Source of the DNA: Rebecca billardiae RCC1528
Taxonomy: Eukaryota > Haptophyta
NCBI GenBank assembly: GCA_965240325.2
Contig: OZ251232.1
Coordinates: forward strand, 1,798,001 to 1,862,000
Reading direction: 5' to 3'
DNA length: 64,000 nucleotides
Shown: positions 45,331 through 57,079 of the stretch, one piece after another
How positions within the stretch are numbered: the first letter of the stretch is position 1
Layout: each line of letters begins with the position of its first letter
The notes under the pieces: model-generated
Told to the model about the DNA's origin: nothing
Databases searched by the model: none
The model's input: only the letters and a program-made list of their open reading frames with translations
Translations under genes and position numbers: made by a program

Positions 45331-45883
45331 GCGGCGCCGCCGGGGCCGCGGGCACAACGGACTGGCGAGCGCTGGCTTGCGAGCCCAGACGCATGTTCGA
45401 AGCGGCTGTTGACATCTTCTGCAGACTGAATGACGACTCCGGGGCCGCGATCTGCGGCGGATCTGCCGATCCGTATGCGGCGCAGAATCTGGCTTGCATC
45501 GGACTGATGAGTGATGACTGCGGCCGATGGCGATGCCCGCTGGCCGATGGCCCGGCGATGATCGTAGTCGGACGATGCTGCCATTGCGCCATCCGCGCCG
45601 GCGATGATGAGTAGTGATCGATCTCAGCCGGCGCACCAGATTCCAGGGCCCCGCGGCCGCGGCGCTGCTGGCGGCCCGGCGCCTGACCGCCGCCTGGCGC
45701 CTGGCGGCTGGGCCGCGCAGCCAGGCAGCCTGCGGCTGCGCGCCTGGCCGCAGGGCCTGGGAGTGGGCGGGCGGCGCGGGCCCCCGCCGCCCGCGCGGTC
45801 AGCATCGTCCGTCATCATCGTCATCATCTGCGCGCGCTATGTAACAGTATAGTGAGCGATGACGCGATCGATAGCAGCAGCCA
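45331..45883. other. Intergenic between RPT3 and the Rag GTPase gene
   Basis: About 550 bp between two convergent genes, with GGCCGATGG-type short repeats and a GC-rich CGCCTGGC... stretch. No gene. Polyadenylation sites were not identified. Confidence 0.5.
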
Positions 45884-47101
45884 CTAGTACGCTGCTGCCT
45901 CAGACTCGGCCAGCGGAGGTGCTGCTTCGTTAGCTGGGTCTGAGAGGTTGGCGAGCGTTTCCTCGAACACGGCGCGGGCCGCGTGGAGGTTGGTCAGCGT
46001 CATCGCCGGCTGGATGGAAGGGTCTGAGGTGATGACCATGAGGTAGGTGTTCGTTGTGAAGCCCTCTATGAACGCCGAGAAGCTCGCGTTGTGGACCTGC
46101 GCGCGGGCGCGCCCTCCGACCGTCGTGAGTGCCCGCCAGCGTGCGCCGCGCGCGCCGCGCGCGGCCCCCACGCGCGTGCGCAGCCGCTCGCACCTGCATG
46201 CTCGAGAATTGTGCCTGCGTCTTCGAGCAGGACAACTTGAACTGCTTGATGATGTTGGAGATCTTCTCGAAGCGGTGCGGATCCGCGTGCCCGCGCAGAA
46301 CCGCCTGCGAGATGACCAGGAACGTCGCGCGCTCGAAGATGACGAGCTCGTCCGCGCAGCACGCCGTGCACAGCGCGGTCAGGTGCTGCTCTAGCAGCCC
46401 AGCGTTCGGCACGAGGGAGTACACCATCGTGGACCACGCCTGCGCGGCGCGGCGTAGCGGGGGCGCGACGCGGATGCGCCCGTGAGCGCGGCACGCCCAC
46501 GACGGCGCACTGCCGCCGCACCCTGCGCACGCGCAGGTCGGCAGACAGCAAGCGGGCTGCGCGGGCCGCACGTGGGCGCAGCGGCCGTCACCTTGTACAG
46601 CGTCTCATCCCAGATCGAGGTCTGGAAGCAGTGCACGTCCATCTTGCCGATGCCCGCCGCGATCTTCTTGAGGTCGGCTTCTCGTTGGCGGAAGACGGGC
46701 TCGCGCCGCTCCTCGGGCAGCATGTCCATCTTGTGCACCATCACGAAGATCTTCGCGTTGGCCGAGTTGTGCTGCAGCGCCTCGAGGCAAGACGTGAAGT
46801 AGTGCATGTCCTTCTGCAGCTCATGCGATTCGATGTCGAAGACGTAGATGAGGACCTGCACGTTGCGGAAGATGTGGTCGCGTTGAGACTGGAAGTAGTT
46901 CTCCACGAAGTCCTCCTGCCCGCCGCAATCCCACAGGTTGAGCACGAGGTTGCCCAGGAAGCGCACGTGCGAGTGCTCGACGTCGATCGTTGGGCACAGC
47001 CGCATCGTGTCGCGCGCGAGGTAGTTGGCGAAGATGATCGAGCGCATCGAAGTCTTGCCAGCGCCGGACTTGCCCATCAGCAGCACCTTCTTGAGCGACA
47101 T
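45884..47101 (-). CDS. RAGA: RagA/Gtr1-type small GTPase, 3 exons
   Basis: Exons at 47101-46592, 46439-46194 and 46096-45884. Introns are 152 and 97 nt, GT-AG, phase 0, giving 322 residues (RagA is about 313). Rag GTPases signal amino-acid sufficiency to TORC1 on the lysosome or vacuole as RagA/B-RagC/D heterodimers. G1 is GKSGAGKTS, switch [17 protein letters not shown]3 WDCGGQ and G4 HKMD. The C-terminal dimerisation domain has [27 protein letters not shown] and DPSIQPAM, matching RagA and not RagC/D. The junctions TLYK|AWST and SSMQ|VHNAS align with the family, confirming both introns. The promoter region upstream is only about 160 bp before a TIR element begins at 47265. No RagC/D partner is in the window. 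Confidence 0.96.
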
Positions 47102-47264
47102 GGCCCCGCGTCGCGCCCGCGAGCGCGCTGCAGACCGTGCGTGACGCTTCGGTCGGCCCGGGCAGCCCTGCTGATTCGGCGGTCGTAGTTTTCGAAAGCG
47201 CGACGAATTTCGCGCGACGAGAATTGAATAAAAAGGCCAGCATCACTGACGGACTTGCTAGCTA

Positions 47265-48058
47265 CAGTCCCCTCAACAATTGGTTACCCTTGTGTTTGGC
47301 TGTCTATACCAGCTCCGTCACTGTTTGAGGCCCACTGCTGCATGCTATCTGTTACTGCACCTATAGCCCTCACAGACCAGGTGGGTATGAGCTGGGCGGG
47401 TGTGTGGGCTGAGTCAGTCAGATAAATTGAATGCAGGTGCACAACCGGCTGACGGGTGCTGCGCGGGGGTGCTGGACCACCACGAGGGCAGGCAGGGATG
47501 GAAATTCACCCCCTGAGCAGGCTGTGGGCTGGCTGGCTGGGAGTGTAGCAGCTGTATAGTGGGCCCTGGCGCTGCAGCTGGATGGCCTTTGATACTGCCT
47601 AGCAGCCAGCCTAGCAGTACAGTCTGGCGTGAGCAGTGCGGTTTCAGTGCGCAGGCCACGTCTCTGCGGGTGGTGGTCGGGGAATGGCCACCACAGTGCA
47701 CCAGATGCACCTAGCCTGCCAGCGGCCCACCTGCTGATTGGGTATGCCCTGTAGCACAGCACACGAGGCTCCGCCGAAAATCAGCGGCGCGCTGTGCTAC
47801 AAGCTGGGCTGAAAGGGGTGTGGGAGCCAGTCGAGAGCCTGTCGGCCACTCTCACGTCCGAGCTGGCCGGCTTCACGTGCTGCCCAGAGGAGTCCTCCAA
47901 TTGTCACCCACCCGGCTGAAGTCATGATGGGTGGGTGCAGCTCGACCGAATGGAGAGTGCTGGGGCCGCAGGTGCCCGTCATGCAAGCCTAGGCGGCCAG
48001 GAGAAGGTGTGATGTGCAGGTGTGCTCTCCATAGGGTAATTTATTGTTGAGAGGACTG
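47265..48058. mobile_element. 794-bp TIR element E, copy 1
   Basis: Imperfect terminal inverted repeats of about 25 bp: left CAGTCCCCTCAACAAT and, from the right, CAGTCCTCTCAACAAT, both continuing to TTACCC after three variable bases. The outer left flank is TA. An identical 794-bp copy sits at 53909-54702. CAGT-type ends with TA target are typical of Tc1/mariner-pogo relatives. No transposase frame, so it would be a non-autonomous MITE-like element. An internal 11-bp perfect stem (TGTAGCACAGC) lies at 47750-47760/47791-47801. Confidence 0.8.
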
Positions 48059-50006
48059 TGCTGATTGCACGAGGAGGCGTCTCAGGGCAGCCGTGCTTTG
48101 CGGGCAGCTTGGCGATGTGTTGAACGTCTGGAATCACCGCCTGGAAGCCGGCCATCACGCGCCCCATTTTATAGAGGGCTGTTGGGGTGCCACGTGAGCA
48201 TCCACAATCGCATGCGCACGGGGGCGAGCGCACGAGCGGCCGAGTGTGGCGCACAGTCACTGCTCAGCCGGCGTGGGCTCTTTTGAGAGCCCGCTCGAGC
48301 GCGGCCTTGCCCGTGCCATGCACGCGCGCGTCACGCCGCGTCGCTTGGGGATAGGAACGCGCGCTGCTGCCACGTGCGTGACTCCTCGCCGCCAACTCGC
48401 CATCATGTTGTGCCCGCGCCGCGCGGCTCTTCAGCCAAGGATGAGCCTTTCAAAACCACTGATGACTGTTAAAGTACTGACCATGACTGTACGTATCGTA
48501 CCATTTGTAAGACCCGCCGGCGCCGGTCGGCGGGCGATGCGTCCACCCGCGGCCGGGCCGGTCCAGACCGAACGGCCGGCTCATCAGAAGCTTCCGGTGC
48601 CGACCCAGTACCTGGTAATGTAAAGAGAGCAATCAAGCCCGGCCGCCCTCGGCATCGGCACGATGGGTGAGGTTCCCGTTGGTGCAGGCGCTCGTGCCAA
48701 GGTTGGATGCAAGCACGGCAAAGTGCCCCGCCTTGAGAAGCACACGCACGTCGTGCTGACGTTCAACGGCGGCGTGGGCGAATTCACGGAAGAAGTCGAT
48801 CAACATCGGCTGTGCCACTCACGGCAGCTGGCTGCTGGCGGCTGGCGGCTGGCGGCTGGCGGCTGACGACTGGCGGCTGATCGGTCGGCTGATCGGTATG
48901 GGTGGCCCCCGTGTGGCCCAACGGCACGTTCACGCGCGCGTCGGGCTCGACGCCGCCTACACTCACGCTGAACCAGCGGCTTGGGGCGCGCTAGAGTCGA
49001 TCAACATCGGCTGTGCCACTCACGACAGCTGGCGGCTGGCGGCTGGCGGCTGACGGCTGGCGGCTGATCGGTCGGCTGATCGGTATGGGTGGCCCCCGTG
49101 CGGCCCAACGGCACGTTCACGCGCGCGTCGGGCTCGACGCCGCCTACACTCACGCTGAACCAGCGGCTTGGGGCGCGCTAGAGTCGATCAACATCGGCTG
49201 TGCCACTCACGACAGCTGGCGGCTGGCGGCTGGCGGCTGACGGCTGACGACTGGCGGCTGATCGGTCGGCTGATCGGTATGGGTGGCCCCCGTGCGGCCC
49301 AACGGCACGTTCACGCGCGCGTCGGGCTCGGCGCCGCCTCCACTCACGCTGAATCAGCGGCTTGGGGCGCGCCAGAGTCGATCAACATCGGCTGTGCCAC
49401 TCACGACAGCTGGCGGCTGGCGGCTGGCGGCTGACGACTGGCGGCTGATCGGTCGGCTGATCGCCGTATGAGCGGCCGCAGTGCGGCCCAGCGGCACGCT
49501 CACGTGCGCGTCGGGCTCGGCGCCGCCGCCACTCACGCTGAATCAGCGGCTTGGGGCGCGCCAGAGTCGATCAACATCGGCTGTGCCACTCACGACAGCT
49601 GGCGGCTGGCGGCTGGCGGCTGACGGCTGACGACTGGCGGCTGATCGGTCGGCTGATCGGTATGGGTGGCCCCCGTGCGGCCCAACGGCACGCTCACGCG
49701 CGCGTCGGGCTCGGCGCCGCCTCCACTCACGCTGAATCAGCGGCTTGGGGCGCGCTAGAGTCGATCAATATCGGCTGTGCCACTCACGACAGCTGACGGC
49801 TGGCTGCTGTGGGCTGGCGGCTGACTTATCTGGGCCCCTGCGCGGCCATCAGTGGCCTGGAGGCTGCATAGTGGCGCGTTGTGGAGCCGAACAGACTACT
49901 AGAAGACGATACAGCTACATTAGGGCGTTTGGATCGCCAGCTGCGCTCGACTTTGCAGCCCTTGCCTCGCAGCACTCAGCAGCCTCAGCAATGAGCTGTC
50001 GGCGAT
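48059..50006. repeat. Unit R1 of 1,948-bp tandem repeat
   Basis: Starts TGCTGATTGCACG and ends CTGTCGGCGAT. The first 730 bp are complex sequence with no recognisable gene. From 48795 a monomer of 187-201 bp starting GTCGATCAACATCGG repeats about five times (48795, 48996, 49183, 49377, 49566, with a partial at 49760). Each monomer carries short GGCGGCT runs. This makes R a higher-order repeat. Confidence 0.9.
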
Positions 50007-50009
50007 CTG

Positions 50010-51957
50010 TGCTGATTGCACGAGGAGGCGTCTCAGGGCAGCCGTGCTTTGCGGGCAGCTTGGCGATGTGTTGAACGTCTGGAATCACCGCCTGGAAGCC
50101 GGCCATCACGCGCCCCATTTTATAGAGGGCTGTTGGGGTGCCACGTGAGCATCCACAATCGCATGCGCACGGGGGCGAGCGCACGAGCGGCCGAGTGTGG
50201 CGCACAGTCACTGCTCAGCCGGCGTGGGCTCTTTTGAGAGCCCGCTCGAGCGCGGCCTTGCCCGTGCCATGCACGCGCGCGTCACGCCGCGTCGCTTGGG
50301 GATAGGAACGCGCGCTGCTGCCACGTGCGTGACTCCTCGCCGCCAACTCGCCATCATGTTGTGCCCGCGCCGCGCGGCTCTTCAGCCAAGGATGAGCCTT
50401 TCAAAACCACTGATGACTGTTAAAGTACTGACCATGACTGTACGTATCGTACCATTTGTAAGACCCGCCGGCGCCGGTCGGCGGGCGATGCGTCCACCCG
50501 CGGCCGGGCCGGTCCAGACCGAACGGCCGGCTCATCAGAAGCTTCCGGTGCCGACCCAGTACCTGGTAATGTAAAGAGAGCAATCAAGCCCGGCCGCCCT
50601 CGGCATCGGCACGATGGGTGAGGTTCCCGTTGGTGCAGGCGCTCGTGCCAAGGTTGGATGCAAGCACGGCAAAGTGCCCCGCCTTGAGAAGCACACGCAC
50701 GTCGTGCTGACGTTCAACGGCGGCGTGGGCGAATTCACGGAAGAAGTCGATCAACATCGGCTGTGCCACTCACGGCAGCTGGCTGCTGGCGGCTGGCGGC
50801 TGGCGGCTGGCGGCTGACGACTGGCGGCTGATCGGTCGGCTGATCGGTATGGGTGGCCCCCGTGTGGCCCAACGGCACGTTCACGCGCGCGTCGGGCTCG
50901 ACGCCGCCTACACTCACGCTGAACCAGCGGCTTGGGGCGCGCTAGAGTCGATCAACATCGGCTGTGCCACTCACGACAGCTGGCGGCTGGCGGCTGGCGG
51001 CTGACGGCTGGCGGCTGATCGGTCGGCTGATCGGTATGGGTGGCCCCCGTGCGGCCCAACGGCACGTTCACGCGCGCGTCGGGCTCGACGCCGCCTACAC
51101 TCACGCTGAACCAGCGGCTTGGGGCGCGCTAGAGTCGATCAACATCGGCTGTGCCACTCACGACAGCTGGCGGCTGGCGGCTGGCGGCTGACGGCTGACG
51201 ACTGGCGGCTGATCGGTCGGCTGATCGGTATGGGTGGCCCCCGTGCGGCCCAACGGCACGTTCACGCGCGCGTCGGGCTCGGCGCCGCCTCCACTCACGC
51301 TGAATCAGCGGCTTGGGGCGCGCCAGAGTCGATCAACATCGGCTGTGCCACTCACGACAGCTGGCGGCTGGCGGCTGGCGGCTGACGACTGGCGGCTGAT
51401 CGGTCGGCTGATCGCCGTATGAGCGGCCGCAGTGCGGCCCAGCGGCACGCTCACGTGCGCGTCGGGCTCGGCGCCGCCGCCACTCACGCTGAATCAGCGG
51501 CTTGGGGCGCGCCAGAGTCGATCAACATCGGCTGTGCCACTCACGACAGCTGGCGGCTGGCGGCTGGCGGCTGACGGCTGACGACTGGCGGCTGATCGGT
51601 CGGCTGATCGGTATGGGTGGCCCCCGTGCGGCCCAACGGCACGCTCACGCGCGCGTCGGGCTCGGCGCCGCCTCCACTCACGCTGAATCAGCGGCTTGGG
51701 GCGCGCTAGAGTCGATCAATATCGGCTGTGCCACTCACGACAGCTGACGGCTGGCTGCTGTGGGCTGGCGGCTGACTTATCTGGGCCCCTGCGCGGCCAT
51801 CAGTGGCCTGGAGGCTGCATAGTGGCGCGTTGTGGAGCCGAACAGACTACTAGAAGACGATACAGCTACATTAGGGCGTTTGGATCGCCAGCTGCGCTCG
51901 ACTTTGCAGCCCTTGCCTCGCAGCACTCAGCAGCCTCAGCAATGAGCTGTCGGCGAT
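50010..51957. repeat. Unit R2 of 1,948-bp tandem repeat
   Basis: Apparently identical to R1, separated from it by CTG at 50007-50009. All short open frames recur at exactly +1,951. Confidence 0.9.
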
Positions 51958-51960
51958 CTG

Positions 51961-53908
51961 TGCTGATTGCACGAGGAGGCGTCTCAGGGCAGCCGTGCTT
52001 TGCGGGCAGCTTGGCGATGTGTTGAACGTCTGGAATCACCGCCTGGAAGCCGGCCATCACGCGCCCCATTTTATAGAGGGCTGTTGGGGTGCCACGTGAG
52101 CATCCACAATCGCATGCGCACGGGGGCGAGCGCACGAGCGGCCGAGTGTGGCGCACAGTCACTGCTCAGCCGGCGTGGGCTCTTTTGAGAGCCCGCTCGA
52201 GCGCGGCCTTGCCCGTGCCATGCACGCGCGCGTCACGCCGCGTCGCTTGGGGATAGGAACGCGCGCTGCTGCCACGTGCGTGACTCCTCGCCGCCAACTC
52301 GCCATCATGTTGTGCCCGCGCCGCGCGGCTCTTCAGCCAAGGATGAGCCTTTCAAAACCACTGATGACTGTTAAAGTACTGACCATGACTGTACGTATCG
52401 TACCATTTGTAAGACCCGCCGGCGCCGGTCGGCGGGCGATGCGTCCACCCGCGGCCGGGCCGGTCCAGACCGAACGGCCGGCTCATCAGAAGCTTCCGGT
52501 GCCGACCCAGTACCTGGTAATGTAAAGAGAGCAATCAAGCCCGGCCGCCCTCGGCATCGGCACGATGGGTGAGGTTCCCGTTGGTGCAGGCGCTCGTGCC
52601 AAGGTTGGATGCAAGCACGGCAAAGTGCCCCGCCTTGAGAAGCACACGCACGTCGTGCTGACGTTCAACGGCGGCGTGGGCGAATTCACGGAAGAAGTCG
52701 ATCAACATCGGCTGTGCCACTCACGGCAGCTGGCTGCTGGCGGCTGGCGGCTGGCGGCTGGCGGCTGACGACTGGCGGCTGATCGGTCGGCTGATCGGTA
52801 TGGGTGGCCCCCGTGTGGCCCAACGGCACGTTCACGCGCGCGTCGGGCTCGACGCCGCCTACACTCACGCTGAACCAGCGGCTTGGGGCGCGCTAGAGTC
52901 GATCAACATCGGCTGTGCCACTCACGACAGCTGGCGGCTGGCGGCTGGCGGCTGACGGCTGGCGGCTGATCGGTCGGCTGATCGGTATGGGTGGCCCCCG
53001 TGCGGCCCAACGGCACGTTCACGCGCGCGTCGGGCTCGACGCCGCCTACACTCACGCTGAACCAGCGGCTTGGGGCGCGCTAGAGTCGATCAACATCGGC
53101 TGTGCCACTCACGACAGCTGGCGGCTGGCGGCTGGCGGCTGACGGCTGACGACTGGCGGCTGATCGGTCGGCTGATCGGTATGGGTGGCCCCCGTGCGGC
53201 CCAACGGCACGTTCACGCGCGCGTCGGGCTCGGCGCCGCCTCCACTCACGCTGAATCAGCGGCTTGGGGCGCGCCAGAGTCGATCAACATCGGCTGTGCC
53301 ACTCACGACAGCTGGCGGCTGGCGGCTGGCGGCTGACGACTGGCGGCTGATCGGTCGGCTGATCGCCGTATGAGCGGCCGCAGTGCGGCCCAGCGGCACG
53401 CTCACGTGCGCGTCGGGCTCGGCGCCGCCGCCACTCACGCTGAATCAGCGGCTTGGGGCGCGCCAGAGTCGATCAACATCGGCTGTGCCACTCACGACAG
53501 CTGGCGGCTGGCGGCTGGCGGCTGACGGCTGACGACTGGCGGCTGATCGGTCGGCTGATCGGTATGGGTGGCCCCCGTGCGGCCCAACGGCACGCTCACG
53601 CGCGCGTCGGGCTCGGCGCCGCCTCCACTCACGCTGAATCAGCGGCTTGGGGCGCGCTAGAGTCGATCAATATCGGCTGTGCCACTCACGACAGCTGACG
53701 GCTGGCTGCTGTGGGCTGGCGGCTGACTTATCTGGGCCCCTGCGCGGCCATCAGTGGCCTGGAGGCTGCATAGTGGCGCGTTGTGGAGCCGAACAGACTA
53801 CTAGAAGACGATACAGCTACATTAGGGCGTTTGGATCGCCAGCTGCGCTCGACTTTGCAGCCCTTGCCTCGCAGCACTCAGCAGCCTCAGCAATGAGCTG
53901 TCGGCGAT
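51961..53908. repeat. Unit R3 of 1,948-bp tandem repeat
   Basis: Third copy, preceded by CTG at 51958-51960 and followed immediately by element E copy 2 with no spacer. Confidence 0.9.
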
Positions 53909-54702
53909 CAGTCCCCTCAACAATTGGTTACCCTTGTGTTTGGCTGTCTATACCAGCTCCGTCACTGTTTGAGGCCCACTGCTGCATGCTATCTGTTACT
54001 GCACCTATAGCCCTCACAGACCAGGTGGGTATGAGCTGGGCGGGTGTGTGGGCTGAGTCAGTCAGATAAATTGAATGCAGGTGCACAACCGGCTGACGGG
54101 TGCTGCGCGGGGGTGCTGGACCACCACGAGGGCAGGCAGGGATGGAAATTCACCCCCTGAGCAGGCTGTGGGCTGGCTGGCTGGGAGTGTAGCAGCTGTA
54201 TAGTGGGCCCTGGCGCTGCAGCTGGATGGCCTTTGATACTGCCTAGCAGCCAGCCTAGCAGTACAGTCTGGCGTGAGCAGTGCGGTTTCAGTGCGCAGGC
54301 CACGTCTCTGCGGGTGGTGGTCGGGGAATGGCCACCACAGTGCACCAGATGCACCTAGCCTGCCAGCGGCCCACCTGCTGATTGGGTATGCCCTGTAGCA
54401 CAGCACACGAGGCTCCGCCGAAAATCAGCGGCGCGCTGTGCTACAAGCTGGGCTGAAAGGGGTGTGGGAGCCAGTCGAGAGCCTGTCGGCCACTCTCACG
54501 TCCGAGCTGGCCGGCTTCACGTGCTGCCCAGAGGAGTCCTCCAATTGTCACCCACCCGGCTGAAGTCATGATGGGTGGGTGCAGCTCGACCGAATGGAGA
54601 GTGCTGGGGCCGCAGGTGCCCGTCATGCAAGCCTAGGCGGCCAGGAGAAGGTGTGATGTGCAGGTGTGCTCTCCATAGGGTAATTTATTGTTGAGAGGAC
54701 TG
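53909..54702. mobile_element. 794-bp TIR element E, copy 2
   Basis: Same length, orientation and apparently sequence as copy 1. The outer right flank begins TA (TACTAG), matching the TA at the outer left flank of copy 1, whereas the inner flanks of both copies lack TA. The whole block 47265-54702 can therefore be read as one composite unit inserted at a TA. Confidence 0.8.
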
Positions 54703-54885
54703 TACTAGTAGCTACACGTTCGTAAGCTAGTTACTGCTGCGCCTGCTGAGTGCTGTGTCTATAGCTCATGTCTCTGCCTAGTATTTGTTCAGTCTTAATG
54801 ACAGCACTCTCACTCAGCAGACGCAGTACTGAGCACGCAGAGTCCTCGACCTCGGGCAGTAAAAGATTAAAGAGTGTCGCCTCGG

Positions 54886-56315
54886 TCACCGCCCGTCGTG
54901 CCGGACGCTTGTGTTCCAGCGCGCCTCGCCGGGCGCGAGCTGCTTGCTCCTGCGACGCGCTGGCACCGCCGGCTTGTCCGGCTGCGCCGGGTTCTTCTTG
55001 GCCACGCCTGCGCCTGCTGGCACACACCGCGGGGCATCGCGCGTGTCGGTGGCAGCGTGCGCGCGCACGCACAAATACCATCCGCGCACAGCAGGGAGCA
55101 CTCAACAGCGCGGGCGCGCGCACCGCTCTTTGTCTTGGCCAGCGGCTTGTTTTCTTTCTTGTTTGCGCCGGCAGCCGGGTGTGCGAGTGCGTTGGTTGCG
55201 AGGCGGGGCGGGACGTACGGCGCGAGCGGTACGCGCGCGGCCGGCGGCGGCTCGTCCCTCGAGCGCACTTCAAGCTGCCGCAGCGCCTGCTCCACACGAT
55301 CGTACAGAGGCTCGTCGGGCACAACACCCGCGCGCTCCACCGCCAGCTCGCGCAGCGGGCAGTGCGCGGGCGCGTGCTCGAGCGCCTCCGCGAGCATGCG
55401 CAGTCCGGCGCGACCGAGACGGTTGGAGGTGAGCGAGAGGGAGTACAGCGCGGCGACGCCGGCGGAGAGGAGTGGCACCGCGTCCGCCAGAGCGCGCGCC
55501 CCGTCGACGCCGATGTTGTTGTTGTCGAGCGCGAGCGAGCGCAGCGCGCGCGCCCACGGCAGCGCCCCCGCGATCGCGCTCGCGCCTTCATCGCCAAGAC
55601 CATTCCACGAGACATCGAGCTCGCTCACCGCGGATGCGCGCTCGAGCTCCTCGGACGTGATAAGCAGGCCCTCCGCAAGCACGCTGGCGCCCGCGGGGCC
55701 GAGCAGATTCCAGCGCAGGTCGAGCGAGCGCAGCTCGCAGCCAGCATGCGTCGCCTCCCGCAGCGCGCTCACCAGCTCGCGCGCACCCTCCGCGCTCACC
55801 TTGTTGTCCGCGAGCGAGAGGCAGCGCACGCGCATGCCCCCCTCGGCGGCGACGTCGGCGAGCAGCGCACGCACGCCCGCGTCACCTAGCTGGTTCCCGG
55901 CCAGCGAGAGCTCGCGCACCCCGTCCGCGTGCGCGAGCAGGCACGAGAGTGCCGGGCAGGCGCCGTCCACGCCAATCGCATTCTTCGAGAGGTCGAGGCG
56001 CTCGACGGTCGTGTTGGCGAGCAGCGCGGATGCGACGATCTCAACGCCTTCAGCACCCAGCCTGTTGTCTGAGAGGTCGATCTCGACGAGGCACGCGTTT
56101 GCCTGGAGGCTCGTGCCAATGGCAATGGCTGCTCTCGGGCCGAGGCCGTAGTGGCCCAGCGTGCATCGATGTGCGCCGCTCGCGAGCGCACGGGCCCAGC
56201 GGCCGACGGGCACGAGGCCGAGCGATTGGCACGTGCGTTCGTACTCCTCGACGCCCGTCTGCTCCGCCTCGGCGAGCTCCTCCTCGCCGTCCGACGACCA
56301 CGCGCCGCTCGTCAT
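54886..56315 (-). CDS. Leucine-rich-repeat protein (ribonuclease-inhibitor type), 2 exons
   Basis: Exons at 56315-55124 and 55013-54886 joined by a 110-nt GTGCGC...CAG intron (phase 1; a second acceptor 6 nt inside is possible), giving 439 residues. After a short acidic N-terminus (MTSGAWSSDGEEE) about nine RI-type repeats of roughly 28 residues run from about 55 to 340, with cores such as VEIDLSDNRLGAEG, VERLDLSKNAIGVDG, LRSLDLRWNLLGPAG and LRSLALDNNNIGVDG. The C-terminus is basic and Lys/Pro-rich in both exons. There is no NACHT, kinase or TM segment, so it is probably a soluble scaffold; targets cannot be inferred. A TIR element begins 100 bp upstream of its ATG, and E copy 2 lies 183 bp beyond its stop codon. 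Confidence 0.85.
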
Positions 56316-56414
56316 AACCGTGGGTCGGGCGCGACCGGGTGAGGACGGGCGGCCGGCGGCCAGATCTCAAAACGCCTCGCGGTGACCCGGACCAAGATTT
56401 TCGAACTCCGGACC

Positions 56415-57079
56415 CGGGGAACTTACAGTCAGACCGTCTGAATCGGCCCCCTCGCTCAGACCGGTCTGAGCGAGGGCCCGATTCAGACGGTTTTTGGGCC
56501 GGCCGCACTGGCGAGCGCGCTGCGGGACGCACCTCGCACTGGGGGCGGTGCACACTACACTCACGGCGCGCCGCGATGTGTTCGGGCGGTGGATGGGGCT
56601 GAATCGGCCGAGAGTTACGGTGCGATCGGCCGCGATGCGTCTGCCATCACCCAGTGAGCTCGTGCGGTGCCAGCTCGCCCTTCGCTTCGTCGCCACTCGC
56701 AATCGCACCAGTCGCGCGCGTCCATGGCTTGCCTTTCGCGCGCTGTGTTCTCGCGCAGTGTGTGCTTGGCAGCAGGGTGCTCGTGGCCGGTGGTTGCCGT
56801 CGCAGAGGATCGGAATGTGCGCAGCTACGCTACATCCCAGACACCATGTGCCCGTCCTCGTCGAGCGTTGGAGAGACACGCGTGTCGCGCATGCGCTCGC
56901 GGAAGCAGGCTGCAAAGCGGCGCGCGGGCGTGGCTGCGCGCGCATGACAAGGTGCAACACACAGCTGCCCCCGCCATGAGCACCAGCTGTGTACGCACTT
57001 CTTCCGTGTTGTCTGATCCGCCAGGCCGCCACGGTGCGGAGACTGCGCGCGTGAGACACCGACAGTCAGCGGCCACGGC
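56415..57079 (+). repeat. Left 665-bp terminal inverted repeat
   Basis: Pairs with 58378-59042. A 161-codon frame (56494-56979) is open in it and in its mirror (58478-58963), with mixed composition but no recognised domain. Confidence 0.9.

Noticed and set aside
48059-53908. Regular repeats considered as a CRISPR array
   Set aside because: Units are about 190 bp and 1.95 kb with no short repeat-spacer alternation, and the context is eukaryotic.
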